Assembly (NCBI GenBank): GCA_035504095.1
Contig: DATJSN010000041.1
Location: 1-23,145 of the forward strand
Origin: DATJSN01 sp035504095
Lineage (GTDB): Bacteria; Planctomycetota; Phycisphaerae; WQYP01
DNA length: 23,145 nucleotides
Direction of reading: 5' to 3'
The notes beneath the pieces are model-generated. The model ran no database searches. It saw nothing but the letters and a program-made list of their open reading frames with translations, and had not been told where the DNA came from. The position numbers were made by a program, and so were the translations under genes. Within the stretch, counting starts at the first letter, position 1. Every line of letters starts with the position of its first letter. Shown here one piece after another: positions 14,718 through 21,761 of this stretch.

Positions 14718-15539
14718 ATGAAAAATGACAGAATAAACGCCGCCTTTACGCAGGCCCGCAATGCCAACCGGGCGGTGTTTTGTCCATTTATCACGGCGGG
14801 CTATCCGCGCCTTGAATTGCTTAAGCCGTTGATGCAGACTTTGAAAAACGCCGGCGCGGGGTGTCTGGAGTTGGGCATTCCGTTTTCCGATCCAATCGCC
14901 GACGGCCCGACCATTCAGGAAAGCTATCGCGTGGCGCTGCAGAGCGGCGTAACCGTGGATCGGATTTTATCCACCGTAGCTGAAGCCCGCCGCGAAGGTT
15001 TTGACCTGCCAATCATGGCGATGGTGAGTTTCAGCATTATGTTCCGCCATGGCACTCAGGAGTTCGCCAAAGCGTGCGCTGCGTCAGGGATTGACGGACT
15101 GATTCTTCCCGACGTACCGCTGGAGGAAGCGCCTCAGATCGTTGAAACCATCGCCAGCGCCGGACTTAAAAGCTCGCTGTTGGTTTCGCCTACTACGCCT
15201 GCGGCGCGGCGGACTCAGATCGCCAGGCTCTGTACCGGATTTATTTATTATCTTTCGGTAACGGGAATTACCGGCGAACGCACGGCGCTTCCGCCGGACC
15301 TGGTGGAAAATGTCGGCGCGCTGCGGGCGCTTGCCAAAAAACCGATTTGCGTCGGGTTCGGCATTTCCACGCCTGAACAGGTGCATCAAGTGTCGCAAAT
15401 TGCGGACGGTATTATTGTGGGCAGCGTCATCATTCGCTGCATTACTGAGGCAAGCAAAAATTCTTCTTCCGATCCGGTGCAGGCCGTTGGTGCATTAGCC
15501 AAGTCGCTGTGTAATGGTATAGAGCCTCTAACAACATAA
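14718..15539 (+). CDS. trpA: Tryptophan synthase alpha subunit
   Basis: TrpA cleaves indole-3-glycerol phosphate to indole and glyceraldehyde 3-phosphate and channels indole to TrpB. The 273-residue TIM-barrel protein shows the catalytic Glu in CLELGIPFSDPIADGP, with the second catalytic Asp at its end, then the PIMAMVSFSIMFRHG strand, DGLILPDVPLEEA, YYLSVTGITGER as the active-site loop, PICVGFGISTPEQV and the phosphate-binding GIIVGSVI. No trpB is next to it, so it is separated from the usual trpBA pair, or trpB is out of view. The gene lies only 69 bases after the palindromic element. Its last codons (encoding EPLTT) and its stop are made by a copy of the element end motif at 15522. No clear ribosome-binding site is seen. 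Confidence 0.95.
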   Translation: MKNDRINAAFTQARNANRAVFCPFITAGYPRLELLKPLMQTLKNAGAGCLELGIPFSDPIADGPTIQESYRVALQSGVTVDRILSTVAEARREGFDLPIMAMVSFSIMFRHGTQEFAKACAASGIDGLILPDVPLEEAPQIVETIASAGLKSSLLVSPTTPAARRTQIARLCTGFIYYLSVTGITGERTALPPDLVENVGALRALAKKPICVGFGISTPEQVHQVSQIADGIIVGSVIIRCITEASKNSSSDPVQAVGALAKSLCNGIEPLTT

Positions 15540-15544
15540 GCCGC
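15522..15544 (+). repeat. Solo element-end motif overlapping the trpA stop
   Basis: GAGCCTCTAACAACATAAGC followed by CGCGAG repeats the left end of the 13806 element with one or two changes, a short deletion and the shared CCGCGA core. It is in the same orientation as the left end. It encodes the final trpA residues and the TAA stop. Confidence 0.65.
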
Positions 15545-15750
15545 GAGAAGTAAGAGAGATATCGGCAAAAGTCATCGGTAGCGGGCTTCAATTTCGCAAT
15601 TAGATAACGGTTTTTCAGCCACGGGAGAGGTGTATCATTCCGGCTATCTAAACGTAATAAAATTAGCAGCGTCCCGACTCAAAGATGGATATGATATAAG
15701 TCGTTGGAATAAAGCCTGCGGTATTAAGCGATGGCTAACCGGCCATTGCG

Positions 15751-15755
15751 AGAGG
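15751..15755 (+). promoter_or_regulatory. Shine-Dalgarno AGAGG deciding the sigma factor start
   Basis: AGAGG lies 8 bases before the ATG at 15764. The upstream in-frame ATG at 15731 has no such site, so 15764 is preferred. Confidence 0.5.
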
Positions 15756-15763
15756 TGTCTGAT

Positions 15764-16411
15764 ATGTCAGGTTGTCGTAGCACCAGCGAACCCTTTGGCC
15801 TGATTCAGAATCAGAAAATCCAAAGTGATTCTGAAGTTTCCGGCTCAGTGGATACGGCGCTGGTCATCGCGGCGCGAACCGGTGATACCACAGCGTTCGG
15901 CCAGCTTGTGCGGCGTTATGAACGCCAATGTGCGGCCATCGCTTTAAGGTTGCTGGGCAATTCGCACGACTCGGCGGAACTCGTGCAGGATTGCCTGGTG
16001 CGGGCGTTTGAAAGCCTCGGCCAGTTGAAAGATGCCAATCGCTTCGCTACGTGGCTGTTCCGCATTGTCACGAACCGAGCGCTGAATTTGAGGCGTTCAC
16101 GCGGGCGGCGGAAAATGCTTTCGCTGGAGACGACTTGGTCTGATCAGAATGAAACGGGATCCATTGATCCAGGCACTACCGCGGCGTACAGCCCGGAGAA
16201 ATCGATGGATTCAGCGGAGCTTGGCGTGGCGATCCAGAAAGCCATGCAGCGCCTGCCCGACAGGCAACGAGCCGCAATTGTGCTCTTTACGCTGGAAAAG
16301 CTGCCGCAAAAAGAAGTTGCGGAAATTCTGGAATGCTCCGTGGAAGCAGTGAAGTGGTATGTGTTTACGGCGCGGCGCCAACTCAGGCAGGAGCTGGCGG
16401 ATTATTTCTGA
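15764..16411 (+). CDS. ECF-type RNA polymerase sigma factor
   Basis: The 215-residue protein (226 if started at 15731) has the two-domain layout of group 4 sigma factors. Region 2 is visible as AFGQLVRRYERQCAAIALRLLGNSHDSAELVQDCLVRAFESL, with FATWLFRIVTNRALNLRR. Region 4 is LPDRQRAAIVLFTLEKLPQKEVAEILECSVEAVKWYVFTARRQLRQEL, a helix-turn-helix that reads the -35 element. The linker between them is long and acidic (about 40 residues). The next gene, 57 bases downstream on the same strand, is a probable anti-sigma partner, so this is likely a regulated stress or envelope-response pair. The target promoters cannot be told. Confidence 0.92.
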   Translation: MSGCRSTSEPFGLIQNQKIQSDSEVSGSVDTALVIAARTGDTTAFGQLVRRYERQCAAIALRLLGNSHDSAELVQDCLVRAFESLGQLKDANRFATWLFRIVTNRALNLRRSRGRRKMLSLETTWSDQNETGSIDPGTTAAYSPEKSMDSAELGVAIQKAMQRLPDRQRAAIVLFTLEKLPQKEVAEILECSVEAVKWYVFTARRQLRQELADYF

Positions 16412-16468
16412 GCATCTTTGCCGTAGACGCAGGAGGCGCCGGCAAGAGGAGTTGAAGGGTTTTTCACC

Positions 16469-17107
16469 GTGAGCAATCAACAGGACATCGAGTTTTTGAT
16501 CTGCCAATATGCCGACGGCGCGCTGGAACCTCAGCAAGCCAGGGAAGTTGAAGCGCTGCTGGCCGCGGATCCGCATTACCAACATCTGCTGCAGCAACAC
16601 CGGGCTCTTAATGAAAGCCTCAACGACTGGGCCAGCCGTATTCCCATGGTGGACTGGAACGCCTTGCATGACCAGCTTTCCGCGCGACTTCGCAAATCAC
16701 AAGCCCGCCCCGCCTTGCAGCGCAACTGGATGCGCGCCATAGCCGCAGCCGCGGCAATTGCCCTGATCGCGACCGTGTTGATGTTTGGCGAAAGGCAGCG
16801 CGACAGCGTATCCACTACCAACGGCGGCAATAACGGCGTGGCGAATGTGAGCGTACAGAGCCCGAGTGACATATCCCCGGTGGCATCTGTAAATCCTGAT
16901 CGTGATGCGGTAGTAACGGTGCATGAACAGCAGAACGCCGACGATGTCCCGTTTACACTTATTTCCGTTCATCGCGACACGTTTGACGCAACAGCCCGGC
17001 AGACAGGCGAATCACAATCGCTCGACGGACAGACCAATGGTTCTGCGTCGGCAATGGCTGATTTTTCCAGTGAAACGATCAATGGCAAGCAGAATGTTCA
17101 TCCGTAG
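16469..17107 (+). CDS. Probable membrane-bound anti-sigma factor
   Basis: This 212-residue protein has an N-terminal cytosolic helical domain (residues 1-85) with FLICQYADGALEPQQAREVEALLAADPHYQHLLQQH, the usual start of anti-sigma domains. One membrane segment spans residues 89-106 (AIAAAAAIALIATVLMF), followed by a low-complexity Ser-, Asn-, Thr- and Asp-rich outer region. The His-x3-Cys-x2-Cys zinc motif of ZAS anti-sigma factors is absent. It starts with GTG behind GAAGGG and lies 57 bases after the sigma factor, which supports the pairing. It probably sequesters the sigma factor at the membrane until released, possibly by proteolysis. The role is inferred from position and layout. Confidence 0.78.
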   Translation: MSNQQDIEFLICQYADGALEPQQAREVEALLAADPHYQHLLQQHRALNESLNDWASRIPMVDWNALHDQLSARLRKSQARPALQRNWMRAIAAAAAIALIATVLMFGERQRDSVSTTNGGNNGVANVSVQSPSDISPVASVNPDRDAVVTVHEQQNADDVPFTLISVHRDTFDATARQTGESQSLDGQTNGSASAMADFSSETINGKQNVHP

Positions 17108-17140
17108 AGAGCGATCAGTGGTGGTCTTTGAGCGCCATAT

Positions 17141-17162
17141 CTGAACACTGAAAACTGAAAAC
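17141..17162. repeat. Heptanucleotide tandem repeat, unit ACTGAAA
   Basis: A degenerate CTGAAC unit is followed by ACTGAAA, ACTGAAA and AC. It sits between two convergent genes and is the second heptad type in the window, with the same period as the GAGWCGG blocks. Confidence 0.6.
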
Positions 17163-17163
17163 C

Positions 17164-17178
17164 GCTGTGCTGCACAGC
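17164..17178. terminator. Hairpin between convergent genes (candidate terminator)
   Basis: GCTGTG-CTG-CACAGC forms a perfect 6-bp stem with a 3-base loop, at the 3' ends of the anti-sigma gene (plus) and the zinc-ribbon gene (minus). On the minus strand it is followed by GGTTTTCAGTTTTCAG, a partly T-rich tail. Confidence 0.45.
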
Positions 17179-17612
17179 TACAGCACGTCATCGGCCGGGG
17201 CATAGAGGCGCGGATGAGGCTGCATGCGGTTTTGCACGCAACGACCGCACATATAAAAACGCGCAGGAGACGGATATTCGATGCTGTCGGTATCGTCGCC
17301 TTCGATCCACAACCGGCAGGGAACATTCTGTGCGCCGCAAAGCGCGCACGCCGTGGGCGAACCGCCGTCCGTAAGCACCAGGAGTTCGCTGAGCCGTGAA
17401 TATTTTTTAAGTTCGCCGGTTCCGACGGCGGGTCGAATTTCATAAGCGAGACGGCGTTTAAGCAGCCATTCGGCGATGTTTTCAATTTCGTTTTGCCGGC
17501 AATAGTGGACCAGCCCAAGCTGAGAGTCGTAAAAAAATCCCAGGTCCTGGAGTTTTTCAAAGATCACCGGGTCCGGCCAGGTTTTGACGATCATCACGTA
17601 TCGATCGGGCAT
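17178..17612 (-). CDS. Hypothetical protein with zinc-ribbon-like CxxC pairs
   Basis: I do not recognise this 144-residue protein. The N-terminal half is a mixed alpha-beta domain (YVMIVKTWPDPVIFEKLQDLGFFYD, then IENIAEWLLKRRLAYEIRPAVG). The C-terminal half has CALC (Cys89, Cys92) and CGRC (Cys122, Cys125) about 30 residues apart, a likely zinc site. No membrane segment or signal peptide is seen, so it is probably cytosolic. The ATG at 17612 is chosen over a TTG at 17618 and an ATG at 17594; none has a good ribosome-binding site. It is convergent with the anti-sigma gene and stands alone. Confidence 0.65.
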   Translation of the reverse strand: MPDRYVMIVKTWPDPVIFEKLQDLGFFYDSQLGLVHYCRQNEIENIAEWLLKRRLAYEIRPAVGTGELKKYSRLSELLVLTDGGSPTACALCGAQNVPCRLWIEGDDTDSIEYPSPARFYMCGRCVQNRMQPHPRLYAPADDVL

Positions 17613-17664
17613 AAACAATAAATTCTACACTGGGTTGGGCAAACGTCGTTGCACGCCAAAGGAT

Positions 17665-17829
17665 TTATCGCGAGCGCGAGGAGCGATGCGTCGGAAGGAT
17701 TTTCTTAATATTATGGGCATTAAACGGTTTTTGGCCCCGATCCTGTTTCAGGTAGGCATCGTTTTTGGCCTGCCAGAAATTGATCTGCTCACCTAAAGTC
17801 GGTTTTTTTCCCTTCTTCGAATCTTTCAT
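17665..17829 (-). CDS. Small basic hypothetical protein (54 aa)
   Basis: A tiny Lys/Arg-rich protein that starts MKDSKKGKKPTLGEQINFWQ and ends in an Arg/Ser-rich tail. The ATG at 17829 is chosen because a perfect AGGAGGT lies 7 bases upstream; a more distal ATG at 17850 is poorer. The last codons derive from a CGCGAGGAGCGATGCGTC-like sequence that resembles motifs in the palindromic element, so the reading frame may have been extended or altered at its 3' end by a repeat. Its charge suggests nucleic-acid or ribosome contact, but that is speculation. Function unknown. Confidence 0.6.
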   Translation of the reverse strand: MKDSKKGKKPTLGEQINFWQAKNDAYLKQDRGQKPFNAHNIKKILPTHRSSRSR

Positions 17830-17836
17830 TTTTGCG

Positions 17837-17843
17837 ACCTCCT
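17837..17843 (-). promoter_or_regulatory. Perfect Shine-Dalgarno AGGAGGT for the 54-aa gene
   Basis: AGGAGGT on the minus strand sits 7 bases before the ATG at 17829. It is among the best ribosome-binding sites in the window and argues that the small gene is translated. Confidence 0.7.
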
Positions 17844-17946
17844 GCGACATATTAACCTAATGCGCTCTGAGAAAACAATATTCTGATTATACAACGAATT
17901 TCACAATTCATGTTGCAGGTTTTCGGATGATGGAGCAGGCGTTATC

Positions 17947-18198
17947 ATGAGAATTGCGAGTATTATCATGAAAACGTCGAACAATTTGATCGATGCGATT
18001 CAACGAGACAAGATCGCCAATGCGCGGCGAATGTCTCCGGAACGCAAGTTGCTTGCCGGCCTGGAATTATTTGATTTGAATTGCGCACTGATTCTTGGAG
18101 CACTCAAGGCGCAATATCCAGACGCTGATGCCGCCAGACTCAACGAGCTTCTCCAAGAGCGCCTTGCTAAAGCGCGGAAATTGGAATCGGGTCTATGA
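17947..18198 (+). CDS. Small helical partner protein of the nucleotidyltransferase
   Basis: An 83-residue, mainly helical, charged protein with the core LIDAIQRDKIANARRMSPERKLLAGLELFDLN and a C-terminal LNELLQERLAKARKLE. Proteins of this type are often found directly before a small nucleotidyltransferase-fold gene, as here. Its stop overlaps the next start as ATGA, so the two are translationally coupled. An in-frame ATG at 17968 also fits the family's short N-terminus; AGGCG lies 5 bases before 17947. It may be a chaperone or antitoxin-like partner, which is inference only. Confidence 0.7.
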   Translation: MRIASIIMKTSNNLIDAIQRDKIANARRMSPERKLLAGLELFDLNCALILGALKAQYPDADAARLNELLQERLAKARKLESGL

Positions 18199-18758
18199 AC
18201 GCGCTCGATGTCGCGGCTGCAACCATCGACGTTCTAAACAAAATCCACGCCGATTACATGCTAGTTGGCTCGCTGTCGAGCAATCTTTACGGTATCCCAC
18301 GCAATACCAATGACGCCGATTTTGTACTGGCCGCACAGACGACGGAAATATTGTTGATTTCCTCAGCACTTGGCGCAGGTTTTCGTCTGGATCCACAACT
18401 TTCCTTTGAATCCGTTACTGCAACACAGCGTCGTGTCATTAATCATCCCGAAACAGGTTTTATTCTCGAATTTTTTCAACTTTCTGACGATCCGCACGAC
18501 TGCTCGCGCTTCAGTCGAAAAAGGCGAATTGAAATGCTAAATCGCTTCGTGTTTGTTCCCACCGTTGAAGACGTACTTGTTACCAAATTGAGATGGTCGA
18601 AACTAACGCGGCGCGATAAAGATATCTCGGACGCCAAAAACATCCTGGCCGTACAGGGTGCAGCCAATATCGACATGAACTATGTGCGCCAATGGACAAG
18701 CATTCATGGTACTAATGAATTATTGGATCGGCTACTGGCACAAATTAGCAACGCATAA
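18195..18758 (+). CDS. Nucleotidyltransferase-fold protein
   Basis: A 187-residue protein of the Pol-beta/AbiEii-like nucleotidyltransferase group. The signature is YMLVGSLSSNLYGIPRNTNDADFVL: Gly25-Ser26 and the metal-binding Asp40 and Asp42. A later acidic strand (FILEFFQLSDDP) may supply a third carboxylate, and VPTVEDVLVTKLRWSK is typical of the group's C-terminal helix. Substrates in this family include tRNA, proteins and small molecules; none can be named here. It overlaps the upstream helical gene by ATGA. The pair could be a toxin-antitoxin-like or housekeeping module. A T-rich stretch follows the stop (about 18769-18781) without a convincing stem. Confidence 0.8.
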   Translation: MNALDVAAATIDVLNKIHADYMLVGSLSSNLYGIPRNTNDADFVLAAQTTEILLISSALGAGFRLDPQLSFESVTATQRRVINHPETGFILEFFQLSDDPHDCSRFSRKRRIEMLNRFVFVPTVEDVLVTKLRWSKLTRRDKDISDAKNILAVQGAANIDMNYVRQWTSIHGTNELLDRLLAQISNA

Positions 18759-18841
18759 GCTTCGGTCGTTTTTTTATTTTTCACCTCCTGCTGGCTTACT
18801 GGCGTTTGGTTGCCAGGAATCATAAAGCTATAGTAATTGGC

Positions 18842-20305
18842 ATGAGTCAGGTAACCTCACAGGCCGTTGAATCCATACGCGCGCAACTGGGCGGGTTGCC
18901 CAGTCCGGCGCTGCAGGTCCCGCCGCCGCAAATCGCCAGCGCGCCGGCGCGCATCGATGTACTTGGCGGACTGGCCTGCCAGGCCGGCGGCGCGGTTGCA
19001 CAAATGGCCCTGCCGCGACGGGCAACGGTGGGACTGGCCTGGCAATCGTCGGGAATACTGAACATCAAATTAAGACAACCCGGCCTGACGCCGGAAAGAC
19101 AACTACAGATTCCATTCAAGAGCGTGCTGGGCGAAGGGGAATTGCCGTCGCCGGCACAGGTGAGAGCCAATATCGGGCTGCAACAGACGTGGGCGAATCC
19201 ATTTGCGGCGGTCTTTTACGTTCTGGCGCACGACGGCTGGCTGGCGGCGCTGGATCGCATGCAGGATGCCGGCGGAAATCGCATCAGCGGCGCCACAATC
19301 GTAATCGAATCCGGAATATCGGAAGCTTCGGCACAGGCCAACGTAACGGCAAGTACGGCGGCGCTACTTCAGGCTCTCGTGCAAAGTCTGCACTTAGCAA
19401 TCAATACTCTCGACAAGGCGCTTCTGATTCAGCGGGCACAAAATCTTTTCTCACCGGGAAGCTCACACGTTGTTGACGCGCTGACGGTTTTGAGCGCCCA
19501 GGACGGCCCCCCTGCCCACCTGCTGCGTTACGGTACGCAGCCGAACGAACTATTGGGGCAAATTTCGCTGCCGGAAAATCTGCGGATCATGGCTTTGGAC
19601 ACGGGTGTGAAAATTCTACGCCCCAGCCAGACCATGCAGCTTTTGCGCACTACGGGTGCGATGGGGCTGCGAATCGTTGAGACTGTTTATCATGACCTGG
19701 GCCAGCAGCATGCGCCGCTGCATGGCTATTTGGGCAATCTTTCGCCTGTGGTTTACCGCCGTTATTTCCGTGGGCTTCTGCCGCGGCGGTTGCGCGGCAG
19801 CGATTTTTTACGCAGCTATGGGGCGCTGTCGCCGGCGGAAGGAGAAATTGTTACGGAAAACATTTATCGCGTGCGGGCGGCGGCGGATCATTTGATGTCC
19901 GAACTGGAGCACGCGGAAAATTTTCTCCAGGCGATGGAGGAACTTTCCGAACCGCCTCAGGGCGCCTTGACGCGAGCACAGCGGGAACTGATTTTGCGCC
20001 GCGCGGGGCGGCTTTTGACCGCGTCACAACACAGCTACCGCCTGCGGCTGGGGCTTTCCTGTCCCGAGGTCGACTGGTTAATTCAGCAATTCATCGCGAC
20101 CGATCCGAAAGACGGCATCTACGGCGCGCGCATCAGCGAATGCGGCGGCGGCGGAACGGTTGTGCTGCTAATGGACAATACACCCCAGGCCACTGATGCA
20201 CTTTTGAAGGTCATTTCCGAATACCCGCGACAGACGGGTTATAAGCTCGACGTTCAGGCTGCGGGCGCTAAAGGCAGCGCTGGGGCGCTCTTATGGAATG
20301 CTTAA
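18842..20305 (+). CDS. GHMP-kinase-family protein with degenerate active site (galactokinase/arabinokinase-like)
   Basis: This 487-residue protein aligns by eye with sugar kinases of the GHMP superfamily. SAPARIDVLGGLA (residues 33-44) is motif 1, ISGATIVIESGIS leads into motif 2, IMALDTGVKIL is the internal strand, and YGARISECGGGGTVVLLM is motif 3. The key residues are altered. The ATP loop, usually GxGxSSSAA, reads ASAQANVTASTAA. The sugar-binding Asp-Tyr after motif 1 is replaced by CysGlnAla. The usual RTAAFMG block is RTTGAMG. It may be inactive as a kinase or act on an unusual substrate. The ATG at 18842 is preferred to a TTG at 18806; no clear ribosome-binding site. The gene ends at a good terminator. 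Confidence 0.72.
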   Translation: MSQVTSQAVESIRAQLGGLPSPALQVPPPQIASAPARIDVLGGLACQAGGAVAQMALPRRATVGLAWQSSGILNIKLRQPGLTPERQLQIPFKSVLGEGELPSPAQVRANIGLQQTWANPFAAVFYVLAHDGWLAALDRMQDAGGNRISGATIVIESGISEASAQANVTASTAALLQALVQSLHLAINTLDKALLIQRAQNLFSPGSSHVVDALTVLSAQDGPPAHLLRYGTQPNELLGQISLPENLRIMALDTGVKILRPSQTMQLLRTTGAMGLRIVETVYHDLGQQHAPLHGYLGNLSPVVYRRYFRGLLPRRLRGSDFLRSYGALSPAEGEIVTENIYRVRAAADHLMSELEHAENFLQAMEELSEPPQGALTRAQRELILRRAGRLLTASQHSYRLRLGLSCPEVDWLIQQFIATDPKDGIYGARISECGGGGTVVLLMDNTPQATDALLKVISEYPRQTGYKLDVQAAGAKGSAGALLWNA

Positions 20306-20343
20306 GCCCTTTAGCCACAGCCTGCGACGAGCTCAGTCGAGTC

Positions 20344-20381
20344 GAGTTCACAGAGAACTCAGAGATTTTTTTATTTTTTTT
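20344..20381 (+). terminator. Intrinsic terminator after the GHMP-like gene
   Basis: GAGTTC-ACAGA-GAACTC is a perfect 6-bp stem, followed after AGAGA by a run of 7 T, an A and 8 T. It lies 38 bases past the stop. The stem is part of the dispersed CACAGAGAACTCAGAGA motif, which here seems to double as a terminator. Confidence 0.7.
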
Positions 20382-20395
20382 AGTGGTTATGGATC

Positions 20396-21691
20396 TCAAT
20401 TTCCGTTGCTTTGAAGTTGCTTGGCCCGATCAGCCCAATATTGTGCTTTTTGTTGATCCGCAGCCACGCCAAGCCCTTGGCTATACATGTATGACAGACT
20501 CTGGCAAGCAAGTGCATCACCCTGTGCTGCGGCTTTTTGAAACCAATTGAACGCCTGGGCGTAATCCTGCGGCGTACCTTGGCCTAGCAAATTGAGAACA
20601 CCTAGATTGCTTTCCCCTTCAGCCTCACCCTGTTCCGCTGCTTTTTGAAACCAATTAAAGGCCTGGGTATAGTCCTGTTTCGTTCCCAGACCAGAGGTAT
20701 AGAGCTTACCCAAATTGGTTTCTGCAATCGCATTACCCTGCTCTGCTGCTTTTTGAAACCAATAAAAGGCTTGGGCGTGATTCTGTGGTATTCCCTTGCC
20801 CTGTCCATAGAGCGTGCCCAGATTGTTTTCTGCATCTACATCACCTTGTTCTGCGGCTTTCTGAAACCAATTAAAGGCCTGGGTATAGTCCTGTTTCGTT
20901 CCTAGACCGGTAGAGTAGAGTTTGCCCAGATTGGTTTCCGCATTTACATCACCTTGTTCAGCGGCTTTCAGATACCAATTGAACGCATCGACATATTGTT
21001 TTTTTAAATAATAGTAAGCACTGAGAACTTCCTGGGCGTTGATATTACCGGCATTAGCAGCTGCCTGAACTTGGACCAGCGATTCGCTGTCACCTTTAAG
21101 TGCCGCTTGTTCCAGCCAATATTGTGCTTTTTGTTGATCTGCGGTGACGCCCAACCCCTTGCTATACATAATTGAAAGATTATGGCAGGCATTTACATCC
21201 CCTTGTGCTGCAGCTTTTTGAAACCACCTGAATGCTTGGGCGTAATCCTGTGGTATACCTTCACCCTGCGCATAGAGAGAACCCAAATTGTATTCCCCGA
21301 TTGCATAACCTTGCGTTGCAACTTTTTGATACCACTTAAACGCCTGACTATAGTCCTGTTTAGTTCCTTGGCCCTGTTCGTAGAGAACACCCAAATTGTA
21401 TTGCGCATCTACAACACCTTGCGCGGCAGCTTTCTGAAACCAATGGAATGCATCTGTATATTCGTTTTTTGAATAAAAGTAATGGCCGAGTTCGTCTTGA
21501 GCACCGGTATCGCTGGAATTTGCGGCGGCCAGAAGTTGGGTTAGTGCTTGGCTGTCGCCTTTCGATGCAGCCTGCTCGAGTGCATCGTAATCAGGTGCTG
21601 TAGAAGTTGCTGCATTCGCTGGCAATGTCCATAGGCTCGGCGCTACTGTAGCGACAAACACACATAAAAATTGGAAACGTTTTATTGGCAT
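20396..21691 (-). CDS. Secreted Sel1-repeat protein
   Basis: A 431-residue protein with a signal peptide (about residues 1-28, hydrophobic CVFVATVAPSLWTL then ANA), so it is exported. The rest is a stack of ten Sel1-like repeats of 32-36 residues, each with a LGxLY...GxGxxQDYxQAFxWFQKAAxQG pattern, which form a helical solenoid for protein binding. The chain falls into two homologous halves: each begins GDSxxL...AAAN...AQ.VL/EL..Y(F/Y)Y..K..Y.DAF and ends GLGV.ADQQKAQYW. This points to an internal duplication. Sel1 proteins often act as adaptors in envelope or signalling complexes; the partner is unknown. No nearby gene explains its role. It is convergent with the GHMP-like gene. Confidence 0.88.
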   Translation of the reverse strand: MPIKRFQFLCVFVATVAPSLWTLPANAATSTAPDYDALEQAASKGDSQALTQLLAAANSSDTGAQDELGHYFYSKNEYTDAFHWFQKAAAQGVVDAQYNLGVLYEQGQGTKQDYSQAFKWYQKVATQGYAIGEYNLGSLYAQGEGIPQDYAQAFRWFQKAAAQGDVNACHNLSIMYSKGLGVTADQQKAQYWLEQAALKGDSESLVQVQAAANAGNINAQEVLSAYYYLKKQYVDAFNWYLKAAEQGDVNAETNLGKLYSTGLGTKQDYTQAFNWFQKAAEQGDVDAENNLGTLYGQGKGIPQNHAQAFYWFQKAAEQGNAIAETNLGKLYTSGLGTKQDYTQAFNWFQKAAEQGEAEGESNLGVLNLLGQGTPQDYAQAFNWFQKAAAQGDALACQSLSYMYSQGLGVAADQQKAQYWADRAKQLQSNGN

Positions 21692-21761
21692 ATTCAGGTC
21701 TCAATTGCTTTTATATCATGCCAAATATACCAATTCACTAATCTGAGAGGCTACTTCGGGA

